Assembly: GCA_018907035.1 (NCBI GenBank)
Contig: JACCIC010000004.1
Location: forward strand, 2,719,501 to 2,783,500
Direction of reading: 5' to 3'
From: Sycobia sp. Sy_11
Taxonomy: Eukaryota > Arthropoda > Insecta > Hymenoptera > Epichrysomallidae
Length of the DNA: 64,000 nt
Shown here: piece by piece, positions 1-11,266 of the stretch
Layout: the number at the start of each line of letters is the position of its first letter
Numbering within the stretch: position 1 is the stretch's first letter
The notes under the pieces: model-generated
Databases searched by the model: none
The model's input: only the letters and a program-made list of their open reading frames with translations
What the model was told of the DNA's origin: nothing
Translations under genes and position numbers: made by a program

Positions 1-600
1 CAACACAGAAGAAGAAACTCAAGTCTGAAAAAGGCCCTGAGTAACATTTTATATATAACTCATAAAGTCACTAATTTTATGCAACTAATGATTCTAATTT
101 AATTATAGAATATATAAATTTGATTTTTTGAATATATAATATGTCAGTTACTCGATAGTATAATTTATTCTATAAGAATGTTTTTTTTTCTTACCTTTAT
201 TTATAAGAATTCTAAAGCATTTAACTGTCAAACAGATTGCACTAATTATGAATAACTGGTTTAATGAATATCAACAGCACTTTTGGACAATATATTTTTT
301 TTTATATAAATAATTTAAAATTTCATGTTAGGATGAATATTGTGGAAGCAACAATCTGTTTACTATCCATAATTCTCCCTATTCTTCTTTCCCTTTCATA
401 AAAAAACAAATCAGTCTCTATTATCTCAGGATAAAGCTTACAATGATTTATAATGTATAAGTTCTTTATTTTATTTTTAAACGTCATTTCTTGAATAAAG
501 TAACTTTGTAAAAGAAAATTTTTATATGGCATATCATGCTCATGGCAGTAGAAAGCTCATGCAAATTTTTTTTTGATTGATTAACGAAAACGAAAATAAA
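1..600. other. AT-rich intergenic sequence
   Basis: No supported gene. The stretch is AT-rich with poly-T runs and short chance reading frames that show no motif. It ends where the first retroelement sequence begins near 650. Confidence 0.6.
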
Positions 601-654
601 AATGTGTACGTTGCTATTCAATACCATAACTAGAATAATATGCCTTGAGAAAAA

Positions 655-805
655 ACCGCAACGAGCACAGTCTCGCGCAAATTATTATATTACATTCAAC
701 TCGCGAAGTCGCGAGCGGCGCGGCGTGGCGGGGCGATGGGGGAGCGTCGAGGGCTTCGTGGCGCGGCGCGGCGCGGTGCGGGGGAAAGCGCCAGCAGCAC
801 CGCGA
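655..805 (+). repeat. Left copy of gypsy-associated GC-rich direct repeat
   Basis: A GC-rich block of about 150 bp containing a Cys-less GCGCGG-rich tract. It recurs in direct orientation at about 3130-3295 with small indels; both copies share the stretch ending in GCGCCAGCAGCACCGCGAAGA. The two copies flank integrase sequence, so they are probably parts of the long terminal repeats or adjoining leader of one Ty3/gypsy element. The left copy runs straight into integrase code at about 805, so gag, protease and reverse transcriptase have been deleted. Confidence 0.5.
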
Positions 806-1900
806 AGATGAAGCAAGTGAATGGAACATATGCCTAGCCGAGGATGAAAAAATTCGCATATTACAAAAGAATCATGATGATCCCGTCGCGGGTCATCTAG
901 GAGTAATAAAAACATTAGCTAAACTAGCTAAATGTTACTACTGGCCCGGTATATTCCGTGAAGCTACCCGATACGTACGCGCCTGCATCAACTGCCAGAA
1001 ACATAAAGCGCTGCAAGCAGCTCCAGCCGGCACGATGCACGCGACGAACGTCGATCAGCCGTGGGAGATAGTCTCTATCGACTTAGTAGAGCCACTACCA
1101 CGATCAAATAATTTAAATACGATGCTTTTAGTAATGCAAGATCGCCTTACAAAATGAATCGAGCTAAGAGCATTAAGAAAAGCAACGGGTAAGCCATCAG
1201 ACCGGTCGTCCGAGAACAGATAATATTATGTTTCGGATACCCGCGCGTAATCATAAGCGATAACGGACGGTAGTTTATTTCTAAAGTATTTCACCAAGTG
1301 CTAAAAAACGCGAAAATCGAACATAGAACTACACCACCGTATTCACCACAATGTAAGCCCGTTGAACGGGCAAATAGAACAATAAAAACTATGATGAAAC
1401 AATATATAGAAAAATCCCAACGGACCTGGGATAATTATTTGAGCGAAATGGCTTTCGCTTATAACACGGCTTTGCATAATAGCACAGGTTGTACTCCAGC
1501 ATACGTAAATTATGGACGAGATCTTCAAGTACCAGAAAGTCTACAGCAGGAAGCAGGGCCTCGATCGTAGACCAGAATGCAAGAAGAATAAAACATGTAC
1601 AAGAAGCTATATAATTAGCAAAAATTGCAACAGCACAGTCTTTCTCGCAACAGAGAAAATATTAAGATTGACGTAGAAGAGACTGACGACCGAATATTGG
1701 CGACTTAGGACTAAAGCGCTAATATATACTTTCAAATAAGGCGAATCAAAAAAATGCAAACCTTTGCGAGAAATATAGCGAGCCATTTAAAATCATAAAA
1801 AAAGTTTCCCCAGTCATATTTAATCTACAAAGAGCAGATGGGAAACTATTCGAGAAAATTAATGTCAAAGACATAAAACCGTACACCGGTCACGTTACAT
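805..1900 (+). pseudogene. Ty3/gypsy integrase remnant
   Basis: Translation in broken frames gives the 3' part of a retroelement pol gene. First comes an H2C2 zinc-binding module (HDDPVAGHLG, then CINCQKHK). Next is the start of the rve core with the first catalytic Asp in VSIDLVEP, then the second in ISDNG, and the Glu in PVERANRT. The frame is broken by a TGA at about 1155, a stop just after the second Asp near 1271 and another at about 1568. A charged C-terminal segment ending in KDIKPYT is readable to about 1893. In an intact element this protein would insert the cDNA into the host chromosome. The copy is dead and lacks reverse transcriptase. Assignment to Ty3/gypsy rests on the zinc module plus the DNG/ERANR motifs. 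Confidence 0.85.
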
Positions 1901-2478
1901 GAATGTTGTATATAGATAGCTATTAATTTTGTATATATGTAAAATATTGTACATTGCCGGCAATAATAGTAAGAAAATAGGACAGATAAGTAATATTAAG
2001 TTAATTGATACAAGTGTAAATAATTTTGTATATAGCGAGCGTTAATGATAGGTCTAAATTAAAAATAAGATAATTAAAATAGTCATGTAAATTGATTCAA
2101 AACCAATATGAAAAAAAAATTGGCAAATCGGCTCGGAAATGAATCGAGAGAAAAGGGATTGTTTAGAAAAAAAATGTAATAATAAATAAACGCGACTCAC
2201 GATGGGTAATTCATATTCGATGCATGCAATCCTTAATCTTAAGGAGCTAGAGCGCCAGAATTTAATACACCGATACATAAATTGTTTAAGTGTACAAACC
2301 ATTTAGTGTATATACCATGAGCGCTTTGCACACATCACCTACCTCGACGTTGAACTCAAACGTATGGTCGAGTCGGGAAATAGGGTAAACATGCACGCCC
2401 TTGTCAATTGATCAAAATTTTAATACTGAGCAATAACTTCATCAGTATATAATCAACCGTGACAAGTGCTACAAGGCA
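1901..2478. other. Spacer downstream of gypsy integrase
   Basis: AT-rich sequence between the integrase relic and the next open frame. No motif was recognised; it may be internal untranslated sequence of the gypsy element. Confidence 0.4.
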
Positions 2479-2937
2479 ATGGACGCAATCCTTAAAATGT
2501 CTCCCCAAGAGTTGTACGAGCAATTCAAGCGGTGGCTAGACGCCCAGGATACCACCTATTTCGAGGTCGTAGCTGAGGACGAGGGATACTTTCCTTAGCC
2601 CACCCCGCCAACACCAATAGAAACGATGGAGTACTAGCCAACGAGCAAGGCGGTACTCGAAGCAATGGCCAGGAGGCTAACGGTGCTTCTGGAGCGACTA
2701 CAAATGCGCCCACGGCCGCTGAAGTTCCCACCGCCGCTGATCACCCTACCGCCAATCCATCGGCAGAAGTGGGACACCTCATTCAAGGTGCCTCCGAACC
2801 CGGCGGAAGGATTCCGTCCGATAACCGTCTCGGAGGCCCCACGGCCCGGGAGCATAAAAATACCGAATGGGCCGGAAGTGGTGATCCCACCGGGAGTGCA
2901 GGAGTTTAGAGCCCGACATGGCGGTCTGCGGTGGTGA
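2479..2937 (+). pseudogene. Third ORF relic between gypsy integrase and right repeat, function unknown
   Basis: An ATG at 2479 opens a frame that continues to a TGA at 2935-2937, with two in-frame TAG stops (2596, 2635). Read through, it would be about 150 residues: an acidic helical start (MSPQELYEQFKRWLDAQ), then an Arg/Pro-rich middle and a basic end. It sits where a third ORF (env or accessory) would lie, downstream of integrase and upstream of the right repeat. No signal peptide, transmembrane segment or Cys pattern supports an envelope protein, and no family is recognised. It is called a pseudogene because of the stops. Confidence 0.45.
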
Positions 2938-3129
2938 ATACGCATGGATCCAAGGATAGGTTTTAATTTTTCTTTTTTCTGTTTGCAATTACTTGTTATT
3001 AACCCGTTTTCTCGCGGTTTATTTCGGTGAGTCCAGCCACATTAGAAATTGTAGTTTTCTCCGTATAATCTTGTATTTATAATATTGTATAATAAGACCG
3101 ATTTTCTCTCTCCACGGGGGCAGGTGGAG

Positions 3130-3570
3130 GTACGACGAGCACATTGACTCGCGCAAATTATTATATTACATTCAACTCGCGAACCGCTGAGCTCGCGAAG
3201 TCACGATCGGCGCGGCGCGCCGAAGGGGGAGCACCGAGAGCTTCGTGGCGCGGCGAGGCACGGGGGAAAGCGCCAGCAGCACCGCGAAGACGCGTGAGCT
3301 CTTTCGGGTCTCATGCGGCTCGAAGAGCAGCGGTGACGGCGCTGTGCGACGACCGGGCGCGGTACGGTGCGATAAGGGGAGAGCGAGCGCTATCTCCCAA
3401 ATATCAAATAGAGCCGCGGTGACTGCAAGATTTCAGTGTACCAGCGGCCTCGAGACTGGCTAATCGAAGGGGACCTGTCGTCGGCGAGATAGCGGGTGAC
3501 AAGGCTCAGCACACTCAGAGCGCGGGACGCGATCGCGTAATAAAGAAATAAATTGAAATATTATTAGAAG
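3130..3570 (+). repeat. Right copy of gypsy direct repeat, probable LTR part
   Basis: The first 165 bp match the block at 655-805. The copy then continues through GC-rich sequence to an AATAAA-type signal at about 3540-3550. A GC-rich segment followed by a poly(A) signal fits R/U5-type LTR sequence. The outer LTR ends could not be fixed. Confidence 0.45.
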
Positions 3571-4343
3571 TTGTAATACGCTCACGCGTAGTGTTAAATT
3601 TATGTAAAATCATAAATGTAAATATTTTCTTTTCTTTTGTTAAATCAAAAACGAAATGTTTTATGATTTACTGTTACAGCGGCTCTCTCTAGAGGTTGCA
3701 TGACCGTGACGGGGTGAGAGGGCTTAAGCCGGAGGAGCAAGAAGGAACGCTTGGTGGATGTACTAGATCCTTTTTGGATCTGTACAACACTGAGAGTTCC
3801 GCATCCTTCCCTGGCTCATGAGTATTTGGATCGAGAATTCGGATCCCTATAAACTGACTCTCCGAACTACCTGATGGGAGTATCCCTATAAACGGGAAGC
3901 CTGAGAATGGCTGTGATAGTATGGATGATATGTGTATGGATGTGAGAGTCAGGGAAGAGGATAAGGCATCTCGCGTAACTAACAAGCAGCCTGCGGCTGA
4001 GAAACGGCGACTCTCGAAAAACGTCTGCTAATTCGCTCCTAATCAGAAGTCTTAGATACCGTGCTGAAGGATGAATGGCACAAGGGTGATTGTATCGCAA
4101 CCGGTTCCTTCGAGAAATAAGGCCGAATCCCGTCGTATTGCAGGCCTTACCCGGTAGTGCGGCCCATGACCGGTGTACTCTATATATCCGCAATACTCGT
4201 GGGAACAGAAATGGAAAAATTTGTAAACATCGAGATGGAGGTAGGGGGGAGCACGAGGTAGAAGAAACTCGGGCTTTGTTACCGATAGAAACCATCTCAG
4301 AGGCACTGAACAGGGGGAGACCAGTGCACATGATGGCGCGGGC

Positions 4344-5059
4344 ATGAACCGGAACCTAAGTGGAACACAGGGAAGGAAACTCTTAAAACAGAAAGCCATG
4401 GAGGAAGGTCTACCTGTTCCTAGAGCAGGGGCGGGAAGAAAGCATAGGCAGGCAGAAAAGAGACGGGCACTAACCGTACTGACTGCGACGGCCTTGGCTG
4501 CTCCAGCTACTGATTCGGGAAAAAGGGGACCCTCAACCAGCCTTGAATCTACTGAGCAGGGGCGTAAGAAACCGCTCAAAAGACTCAAGGAAAGTACGTC
4601 GCATCTTACCTACCTAGAGTGACACTTACGTGTGGTGAATACCTCGGTGGGGAAATGCCTGCAGAAAGCTGCACGTTACTGAAAAAAGCAGTGGTTAAGA
4701 AAATCTGCGAAATTGACGATGGCCATTTCGCACCGAGATTTAAAGAATCCTTTCCCAGAAGGGGAACAGTGGTCTTTGTCTGCGAGGACAAGGACTCTGA
4801 GACCTGGCTGAGAAAGGAGGCTGAGAATCTGAAGCTGGGGGACTCGAACCTCGAAGTCAATGTAGTATCTCCGGAGGAACTGAAGATTACAAAAGTAATT
4901 ACAAAGATTCCGGCGGAGATAGAATCTGTCCCGGACTTCCTAAAGTTGGTCAGAAGACAGAACAAAGGAGTGGATGCATCTAGATGGGCGATCATGAACA
5001 GGTCTGCTGATGGTAGTCTTGTTCTTGGTCTAGCTGAACCATCGGTGGAGGTCTTCTGA
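4344..5059 (+). pseudogene. LINE copy 1 ORF1 (nucleic-acid-binding protein), frameshifted
   Basis: Two frames make up this ORF. Residues from 4344 to 4622 are basic and Ala/Pro-rich. The frame from 4619 to 5059 is a compact domain of about 146 residues that begins MTLTCGEYLGG and contains GTVVFVCEDKDSETWLRKEA and RWAIMNRSADGSLVLGLAEP. This domain resembles DUF4780, which is found in ORF1 proteins of some arthropod LINEs; that is recognition from memory, not a search. ORF1 proteins coat the LINE RNA. A stop at 4620 separates the two parts, so the protein is broken. Confidence 0.6.
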
Positions 5060-5199
5060 AGTAGAAACCTTAGACTCTCGGTGGGAAGTTGAGACGGTTA
5101 TCTTTAAGGTACTGTCTTGGCAAAGTACCGCTGGGGCAAAGGGAGAAATTTCTACTGAAAACGTAGCTAAGAAATAGCATCCTCAATGGCTATTTCGGG

Positions 5200-8100
5200 G
5201 ATACGTTTTACCCAAATAAATTTGCACCATTCCAAAAGCGCCTCGGCGATTTGAATTAGAAGCCTGGGAAAGGTGCATACACACATATCCCTAATACAGG
5301 AACCCTGGATTTGGAGGGAACGTATTAGGGGTATTAACGCGAAAGGGGAACTTTTTGTGGGGTCCAGAGATAGAAACACGAGAGCTTCCATTTTCGTCAA
5401 GGGAATTAATGATTTTTTGTTGCAGGAGCTGAACTGCAGAGACTGCACCACCATCAGGATAGAAATCGAGAGCAAAGACCGACATATACGAAGTATCATA
5501 GTTTGCTCAGTCTACGTTGCACACGATGAGGATATACCTATCTCCAGTATGAGAAAGGCGGTTGAGTTCAGCAGACGCTCGAATCTGGACTTGATCATTG
5601 GCTGTGACGCTAATGCACATCATGTGACATGGTGTAGCATCGATATCTACGCCAGAGGGGAGGCCTTGCTGGAGTATTTAATCGGAAGTCATTTGGATAT
5701 AGTCAATCAAGGAAATGAACCTACTTTTATAATAGCTAGCAGAAATGAGGTCCTTGACCTCACTGTAGCATCTGTTAAAGCGAGGAGTATTATATATGGA
5801 TGGAAGGGGAAAAAGAACCATCCATGTCGAACCATAGGACCATAATATTCCAATTGGAATGTCTTAACACAAGAATGGAACCGAGGAGAAAACCAACAGA
5901 TACATATTGGGAACTATTTAAGGATGAACTTCGTGAAAGCATTACTCATCTTAAAGGAGAATATGGCACTGAGTTTCAACTAAACTGGACATTATGTAAA
6001 GTTCAGACAGCAATTACCAGAGCCTACGAAAACAACTGTCCATTGAAGCGTGCTAGGAAACCTAACAGCGCATACTGGTGGAATGGGAAACTAGAGGCGC
6101 TGAGAAAAAGGGCACACAAGGCCTTCAACAGAGCAAAGAAGAGAAAAAACTCTGATGGATGGTTCATGTATAAGAAAACAATGGGCGATTTCATAAGAGA
6201 AATAAACATTGCTAAAAGGGAAGCATGGAGGAATTTCTGTTCAGGGACCGAGAACCTGTCTGATGTATCCAAGTTGGCTAAAATCCTAACAAACGATAAT
6301 AACTATCGACTGAAAAATCTACGAGACGCAGCAGGTAGTTATGTAAATACAGAAGAGGGCAGGCTTGAACTACTTCTGAAGGCTAATTTTCCTGACTTCA
6401 TCAGGAACTGCAAAAACGAAACACACCACACCATCACGGAACGAATGGTGGGTGCGGATTGGAAAACGGCTGTTCAAATTATGACTCCGGAGAAGATAAA
6501 ATGGGTGATTCACTCCTTTGAACCGTATAAGACACCAGGACCTGATGGCATCTTCCCTAAGATATTAAGGTCGGGTGTGAAAGTATTTTAAAACTTATTA
6601 CGGGAATTTTTAGAGGTAGTATCGCAACTGGGTATATACCAAAGGTATGGAAGACATCTCGTGTTTTTTTCATTCCCAAACCTGGGAGAGGTAGTTACTC
6701 GACGGTGAAAGACTTCAGACCGATTTGCCTGACGTCATTCATACTAATAACGATGGAGAGGGTAGTAGATTTACATATAAGGCAAACAGTGTTGATAAAT
6801 AGCTCAATCTCAAGTAGGCAACGTGCCTACACGACGGGCAAGTCCACTGAGACAGCTCTTCACTCAATGGTCAAACACATTGAGAAGGCTTGGAGCTCGA
6901 ACCAAATTGTAATAGGTGCCTTCGTAGATATAGAAGGTGCTTTCAATAGCACCACTAGGATTGCCACTGACAACGGTTTATATGCTAAGGGAATAACACC
7001 CTCTATTAGACGGTGGATTATGAGTTCCTTAATAAGGGACGTAATAGAGAGGTATATAGTGAATGGAAAGGTAAACTCGTAAGAGGTAAAGGCAACGAAG
7101 GATGTCCACTAGGAGGGGTACTTTCACTTCTCCTGTGAAATCTTGTAGCTGATGGCTTACTGCGGATGCTTGACGAGGAAAGAATATTCGCAGTCGCATA
7201 CGCAGATGATTTCGCAATACTTGTCAGGGGCAAGTACGAAAGATATTACCTGAAATTCTTCAGGAGGTTCTGGTAAAGGTCAATGACTGGTGTCAAGAGA
7301 GATCCCTGGGGATCAATCCAAAGAAGACCGAGGTTGTAGCCTTTACTAGGAAATACAAGAGCAATATCGTGCGTCAACTTCCGCGAGAAGGTATACCGTA
7401 TATGGAATAAATTAAATATCTACGTGAAAACCTAGATAAGAAACTATCGTGGGGAAAAACACCTACGAATGCAGAGTAAAAAGATACTGATGCAGTGTAG
7501 GTCAGCTATTGGCACGGGCTGGGGGCCTGAACCGCAGAAAGTTTTATGGATCTATAAAACAATATTGATGCCGGGGCTGACTTATGCTGCCTTGGTGTGG
7601 TGGAAAGTGATCGAGAATAAATCCTCTGCGAGGGTCCTGGATCACATACAGGCAATCTGGCTAAGGGGAGCATTTGGATTAAAAAGGAGTACCCCTACTG
7701 CTGCTATCAGGATGATGCTAGGTCTGGACAGCCAGGACTTGGAAATAACAAGAACAGCTGCCTGATCGATTTATAGAATGATATGTAGCGGTCACTGGGA
7801 TAGTACTGCAACTGGACGCGCTACCATTTACAGGAAAATATTGGGAGGCCCAACTTTTGATCTCCCTCAGGATCGTATTAACAAAAGTCTCTACTTCGGG
7901 CGACGATATATGATCAGGATACCGAGCAGAGAGGATTCAAACAATGACCTTAATTTGAGAGGTGATATCTGGTTCACAATAGGATCCAGAACAGATGTTG
8001 GTACTGGATTCGGTATATATGGATCTGAACGCAGCTTAAATTCAGCCTTTAGACTGAATAAATATAACACAGTGTTTCAGGCAGAAATAGCTGCCACTGA

Positions 8101-8813
8101 AACCTGTGCAAACGGCTTAATACAGAGGGGAATTAAAGGCAGATGCATAAATATATGCACAAACAGCATAGCAACGCTGAAGACCCTCGATCAATCCTGC
8201 ACTACGTCACTACTTGTGAAAGAGGCTAAAATTGCTCTAGACAATCTGGCCAGGGCAAATAAGGTCTGTGTTACATGGATACCGAGACAACAGGCCCGTA
8301 AGGGAAACATGAAAGCAGACATTATGGTAAAACAAGGATGCTCATCAGAGTGCCATCGGGGAAGGGATACCGTTGTACCGAGAGAGAAGCCTTAAGAAAG
8401 TAAAACTAACAACGTGGGAAAACTCACGTAGATACAGATGGTCCAAAGATCTTCTTCACAGTAAGATCGGCGGATGGGCTCAAAGGATCATCAAACTAAA
8501 TAAACGTGAAGCAAAGCTAATCCTGGAACTTACAACAGGACACAGCAACTTACGGTGTTATATACACAAGATGAGAGGACACAGTAACCTCTGCAGATGG
8601 TTTGGGAAGGAGGAGGAAACTTCGAGGCATTTCTTCTGCACGTATCCTAACTTTACGGAACGTCGCATAAAGTGGCTGGGAGAAGATAACCTCGACCACG
8701 ACAATTTCTCCAAGGTGGATATACTCAGTCTTCTGGCTTACTGCAGAGAACTGAATGTGACGCAAGCCATGAAAGATCAATCAAGGGGAAAGGAATACAA
8801 TGGCAATAGCTAA
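5200..8813 (+). pseudogene. LINE copy 1 ORF2: endonuclease, reverse transcriptase, RNase H, broken
   Basis: Pieces lie in all three frames. The apurinic-like endonuclease (about 5200-5800) has QEPW and GCDANAHH. A linker (5800-6480) leads into the reverse transcriptase: KTPGPDG near 6530, FIPKPGRGSYS and DFRPICLTS near 6670-6730, and YADDF at about 7200. The RNase H region (about 7950-8330) keeps FQAE and NMKAD. The first Asp of the usual TDGS motif is replaced (FTIGS), and the SDS Asp is Asn (CTNS), so the nuclease would be inactive. A His/Cys tail with CRWFGKEEETSRHFF follows. Frame breaks occur near 5800, 6590, 7080-7470, 7765 and 8390. Confidence 0.85.
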
Positions 8814-9184
8814 GTGTTCCTGAGCATATAGTTGTACCCTGATATGGTTAGTGGGTTTAGTAGGTTAAAATCCGGCATACCCTGGAGCCGGCTCCAGCGG
8901 TAGTCTCAGTTGGCGAGAGCCACTAGCCGTTGAACAATGGCGGATGAACTTCCCACTATCCACGAAGAAAAAAAATTTTTACAGCGTACAACGGCGTACG
9001 GCCGATCGACAAAGAATTCGAAACGGCGGCTGGTACAGCGGCGCCGAAAGATTATAAATTTGTTAGATTTTAAATATTTAATTTAGTAATAAAGATTTTT
9101 ATAGTTTTTTTTGTAAGCCAGTTGGATTGATTTGCCTTCCAAATGTCAGTAACGTCGTTAAAAGGATATAAAATACGGGAAAAA

Positions 9185-9545
9185 ATCCAATTCAAACTCT
9201 GGCGGGTTGAGCGAGAGTGAGAATTGGATTTCTCTTCACAGTGCGCAGTAGAACAAACTTGGTGGCAGATTGAGCGACCAAGGGCCTAGGCGGGTTGAGC
9301 GTAGGCCAAAGTACAGTGCGCACTGTGATTAATTAAAATAAGAAATATTGAATACATGAATTTTCACGAGCGAACCTAGTGGTGCGTTGAGCGACTAGGA
9401 GCCCAAGCGGGTTGAGCCGGAGCCACCCGCTTATGCAAGTAACAATAGAACATAGCCTTTGGAAGAGTGAAAAGAACTCAATGGCGAACTGAGCGACCGG
9501 GGCCGAGGCGGGTTGGGCGGGAGCACGAACTAGCTACCACCAAAG
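9185..9545 (+). repeat. Cluster of hairpins with a shared GGCGGGTTGAGCG loop
   Basis: Seven copies of a 13-nt loop (consensus GGCGGGTTGAGCG) start at 9201, 9264, 9289, 9381, 9408 (partial), 9483 and 9507. Four are closed by perfect but different stems: ACTCT/AGAGT (9196-9218), CTTGGT/ACCAAG (9258-9282), GGCCTA/TAGGCC (9283-9307) and CCTAGT/ACTAGG (9375-9399). The first is extended by an outer ATCCAATTC/GAATTGGAT stem (9185-9229). The second and third sit inside an 11-bp stem, CACAGTGCGCA (9237-9247) with TGCGCACTGTG (9317-9327). The sixth and seventh sit inside CTTTGG/CCAAAG (9457-9462, 9540-9545). Different stems around one loop point to selection on RNA or single-strand DNA structure. Function and family are unknown. 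Confidence 0.75.
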
Positions 9546-10294
9546 TGCAAAAAAACATTCCCCCTTTTCTTATAGCTTTATCGATAACAAGTTATTAAAA
9601 TTACGGACGATTATACCTAACGTTACGATTGGCCTTTTGAGGACGATTTTTTTCTAAATTTAAAAATTTTAGTTAATCAAAAAAAATCTGACGGTAATCA
9701 AAAAAATTCTGCGAAAAAATTAATCTAATTGATCTTGGTAGGACACATCCTGATTACTTAAAGAAAAAAAATTTCCCAAGGAAATTATCATTTACAGATT
9801 CCCCTTTTTTATATATGACGCAGCAGCAACATCTTAAATTCCTAGATTAAATAATATTATTCACAAAAAAATATTACTCTTAAAAAAAATTGAAGACTAA
9901 TAAAATTTTTTTTATGTTGAAGAAAATTTGATATCAATTTCTGTCACAAATATAGAAAAAAAAATTATTAACTTGTCAACGTACTCTGAATTATGCACTC
10001 ACGAATTCATTAAGTTATTCAGTCGATTATTTTCAATCATTATCGTATTCACGAGAGGAATATCGAATTGAAGCGAATCACGTTGCAATTGTCGCACACA
10101 TCGTCGCACACGACGTCGATACTTAGGGACTCGGGTGCCGATGACGGGCTCTATGTGAAAGACGGTGCGTCCACTAAGCGACCACCGTCCGCGTTCTTTG
10201 CCACTCTTCTTCTTGGTCTACGCCCGTAGCTCGCCCACTCTCACTTCTTCTCGGACTCTTTGTTCATCTCCTGTTGGATCCAAAGCTTTCCGCC

Positions 10295-10296
<2 letters not shown>

Positions 10297-10342
<46 letters not shown>
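10297..10342. repeat. (CT)n microsatellite
   Basis: Uninterrupted CT dinucleotides for 46 bases. Confidence 0.95.
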
Positions 10343-10345
<3 letters not shown>

Positions 10346-10672
10346 CTACTTTATCCTTTCTCCCGCTTTCTCTCTCTTGGAGCTCACTCTTTGTTTTTTT
10401 CACTTAATTCTTAACTTAACTTAATCGTTGACTTCACTTCACCTTTATTATTATCTATTATTATTTTTTTTTCTTGCGTGAGTGCATCTCGGCACTCCAG
10501 TCCATGCGGTGGCATTGGTTAGTTAACATAACCTTGCCGTCCCTCAGCAGACGACCATGCGTGTCTCGTAGATCCGGGAGGTAAGGGGACGGGAGACGGT
10601 GTCGAGCACAAGATACGACAGCGCACGCGAACGCCTTCAGGTTTTCCTCGTCATGGGATGACGTGCGCGTTG

Positions 10673-10676
<4 letters not shown>

Positions 10677-10722
<46 letters not shown>
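10677..10722. repeat. (CT)n microsatellite
   Basis: Uninterrupted CT dinucleotides for 46 bases, 334 bases after the end of the previous tract and of the same length. Confidence 0.95.
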
Positions 10723-10725
<3 letters not shown>

Positions 10726-10948
10726 CAAGTCGGCGCAGGCGCCTTGTGACACTCGTCACAATATATACGTTTTAAATACGGCTTAAATCTTTTTCTATCG
10801 TTCGAACTCGAAAGTACAAGTATATATATTGAGTGAAATAGTTAGTGAAAAATCACGTTTTTGGAGCGAACGTTGCTTTGAAGCAGCTTTTAATATGGAA
10901 GCGATGTTAGGTAAATTACGGTAAATTATTTATAGTAATATAGATTTT

Positions 10949-10991
<43 letters not shown>

Positions 10992-11266
10992 TATACTTAG
11001 ATATTATTAAGCTGTTTATGAAATCGTTTAAATTATTATTTCGGGCGAAACGGAGACGGAGGATGCTAGTATATATACAACGGCACTCACAAGAGGAAAA
11101 TTGTTCTATTTTTTGGCATGAAAATATTTACTCAGACAATTGACTTGTTTGAAAGTTAGCAAAAATTTGGTCGTTTGCTTATATAAATGAACCCATGAGC
11201 GTTCTAAATAATTCCCATTGCTCACTAAGCTACTTATTTAACGTGTAATCTAATAGCTATAGCATA

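Larger units (their letters stand above)
3690..8978 (+). mobile_element. LOA/I-group non-LTR retrotransposon, decayed, near full length (LINE copy 1)
   Basis: A single element with an untranslated leader (about 3690-4340), ORF1 (to 5059), ORF2 (about 5200-8813) and a 3' UTR ending in an A-rich tract near 8970-8978. The order endonuclease, reverse transcriptase, RNase H, zinc knuckle-like tail is that of RNase-H-bearing LINEs of the LOA/I group. Many stops and frameshifts show it is old. No target-site duplication was identified, so the 5' boundary is approximate. A related but distinct and better-kept element lies at 45259-49051. Confidence 0.85.
9546..11260. other. Non-coding stretch with two CT and one TA microsatellite
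   Basis: No gene is supported. AT-rich to about 10000, then moderately GC-rich from about 10080 to 10780. It contains (CT)n at 10297-10342 and again at 10677-10722, both about 46 bp, and a (TA)n tract at about 10955-10987. The reading frame over the first CT tract is a low-complexity artefact. Confidence 0.6.

Noticed and set aside
614..915. Minus-strand open frames over the GC-rich repeat
   Set aside because: Shadows of the GC-rich gypsy repeat and integrase on the other strand.
9201..9220. Primer-binding site of an LTR element starting TGGCGGG
   Set aside because: The word recurs seven times as hairpin loops and does not match the 3' end of a tRNA containing a normal T arm.
9185..9545. 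Hammerhead or other known ribozyme
   Set aside because: No CTGATGA and GAAA boxes occur in the cluster.
9185..9545. CRISPR-like array
   Set aside because: Repeats are 13 bp, spacing is irregular and flanks are self-complementary; the host is eukaryotic.
10165..10407. 80-residue open frame, with a 61-residue frame on the other strand
   Set aside because: Both are translations of the (CT)n microsatellite and show no protein features.
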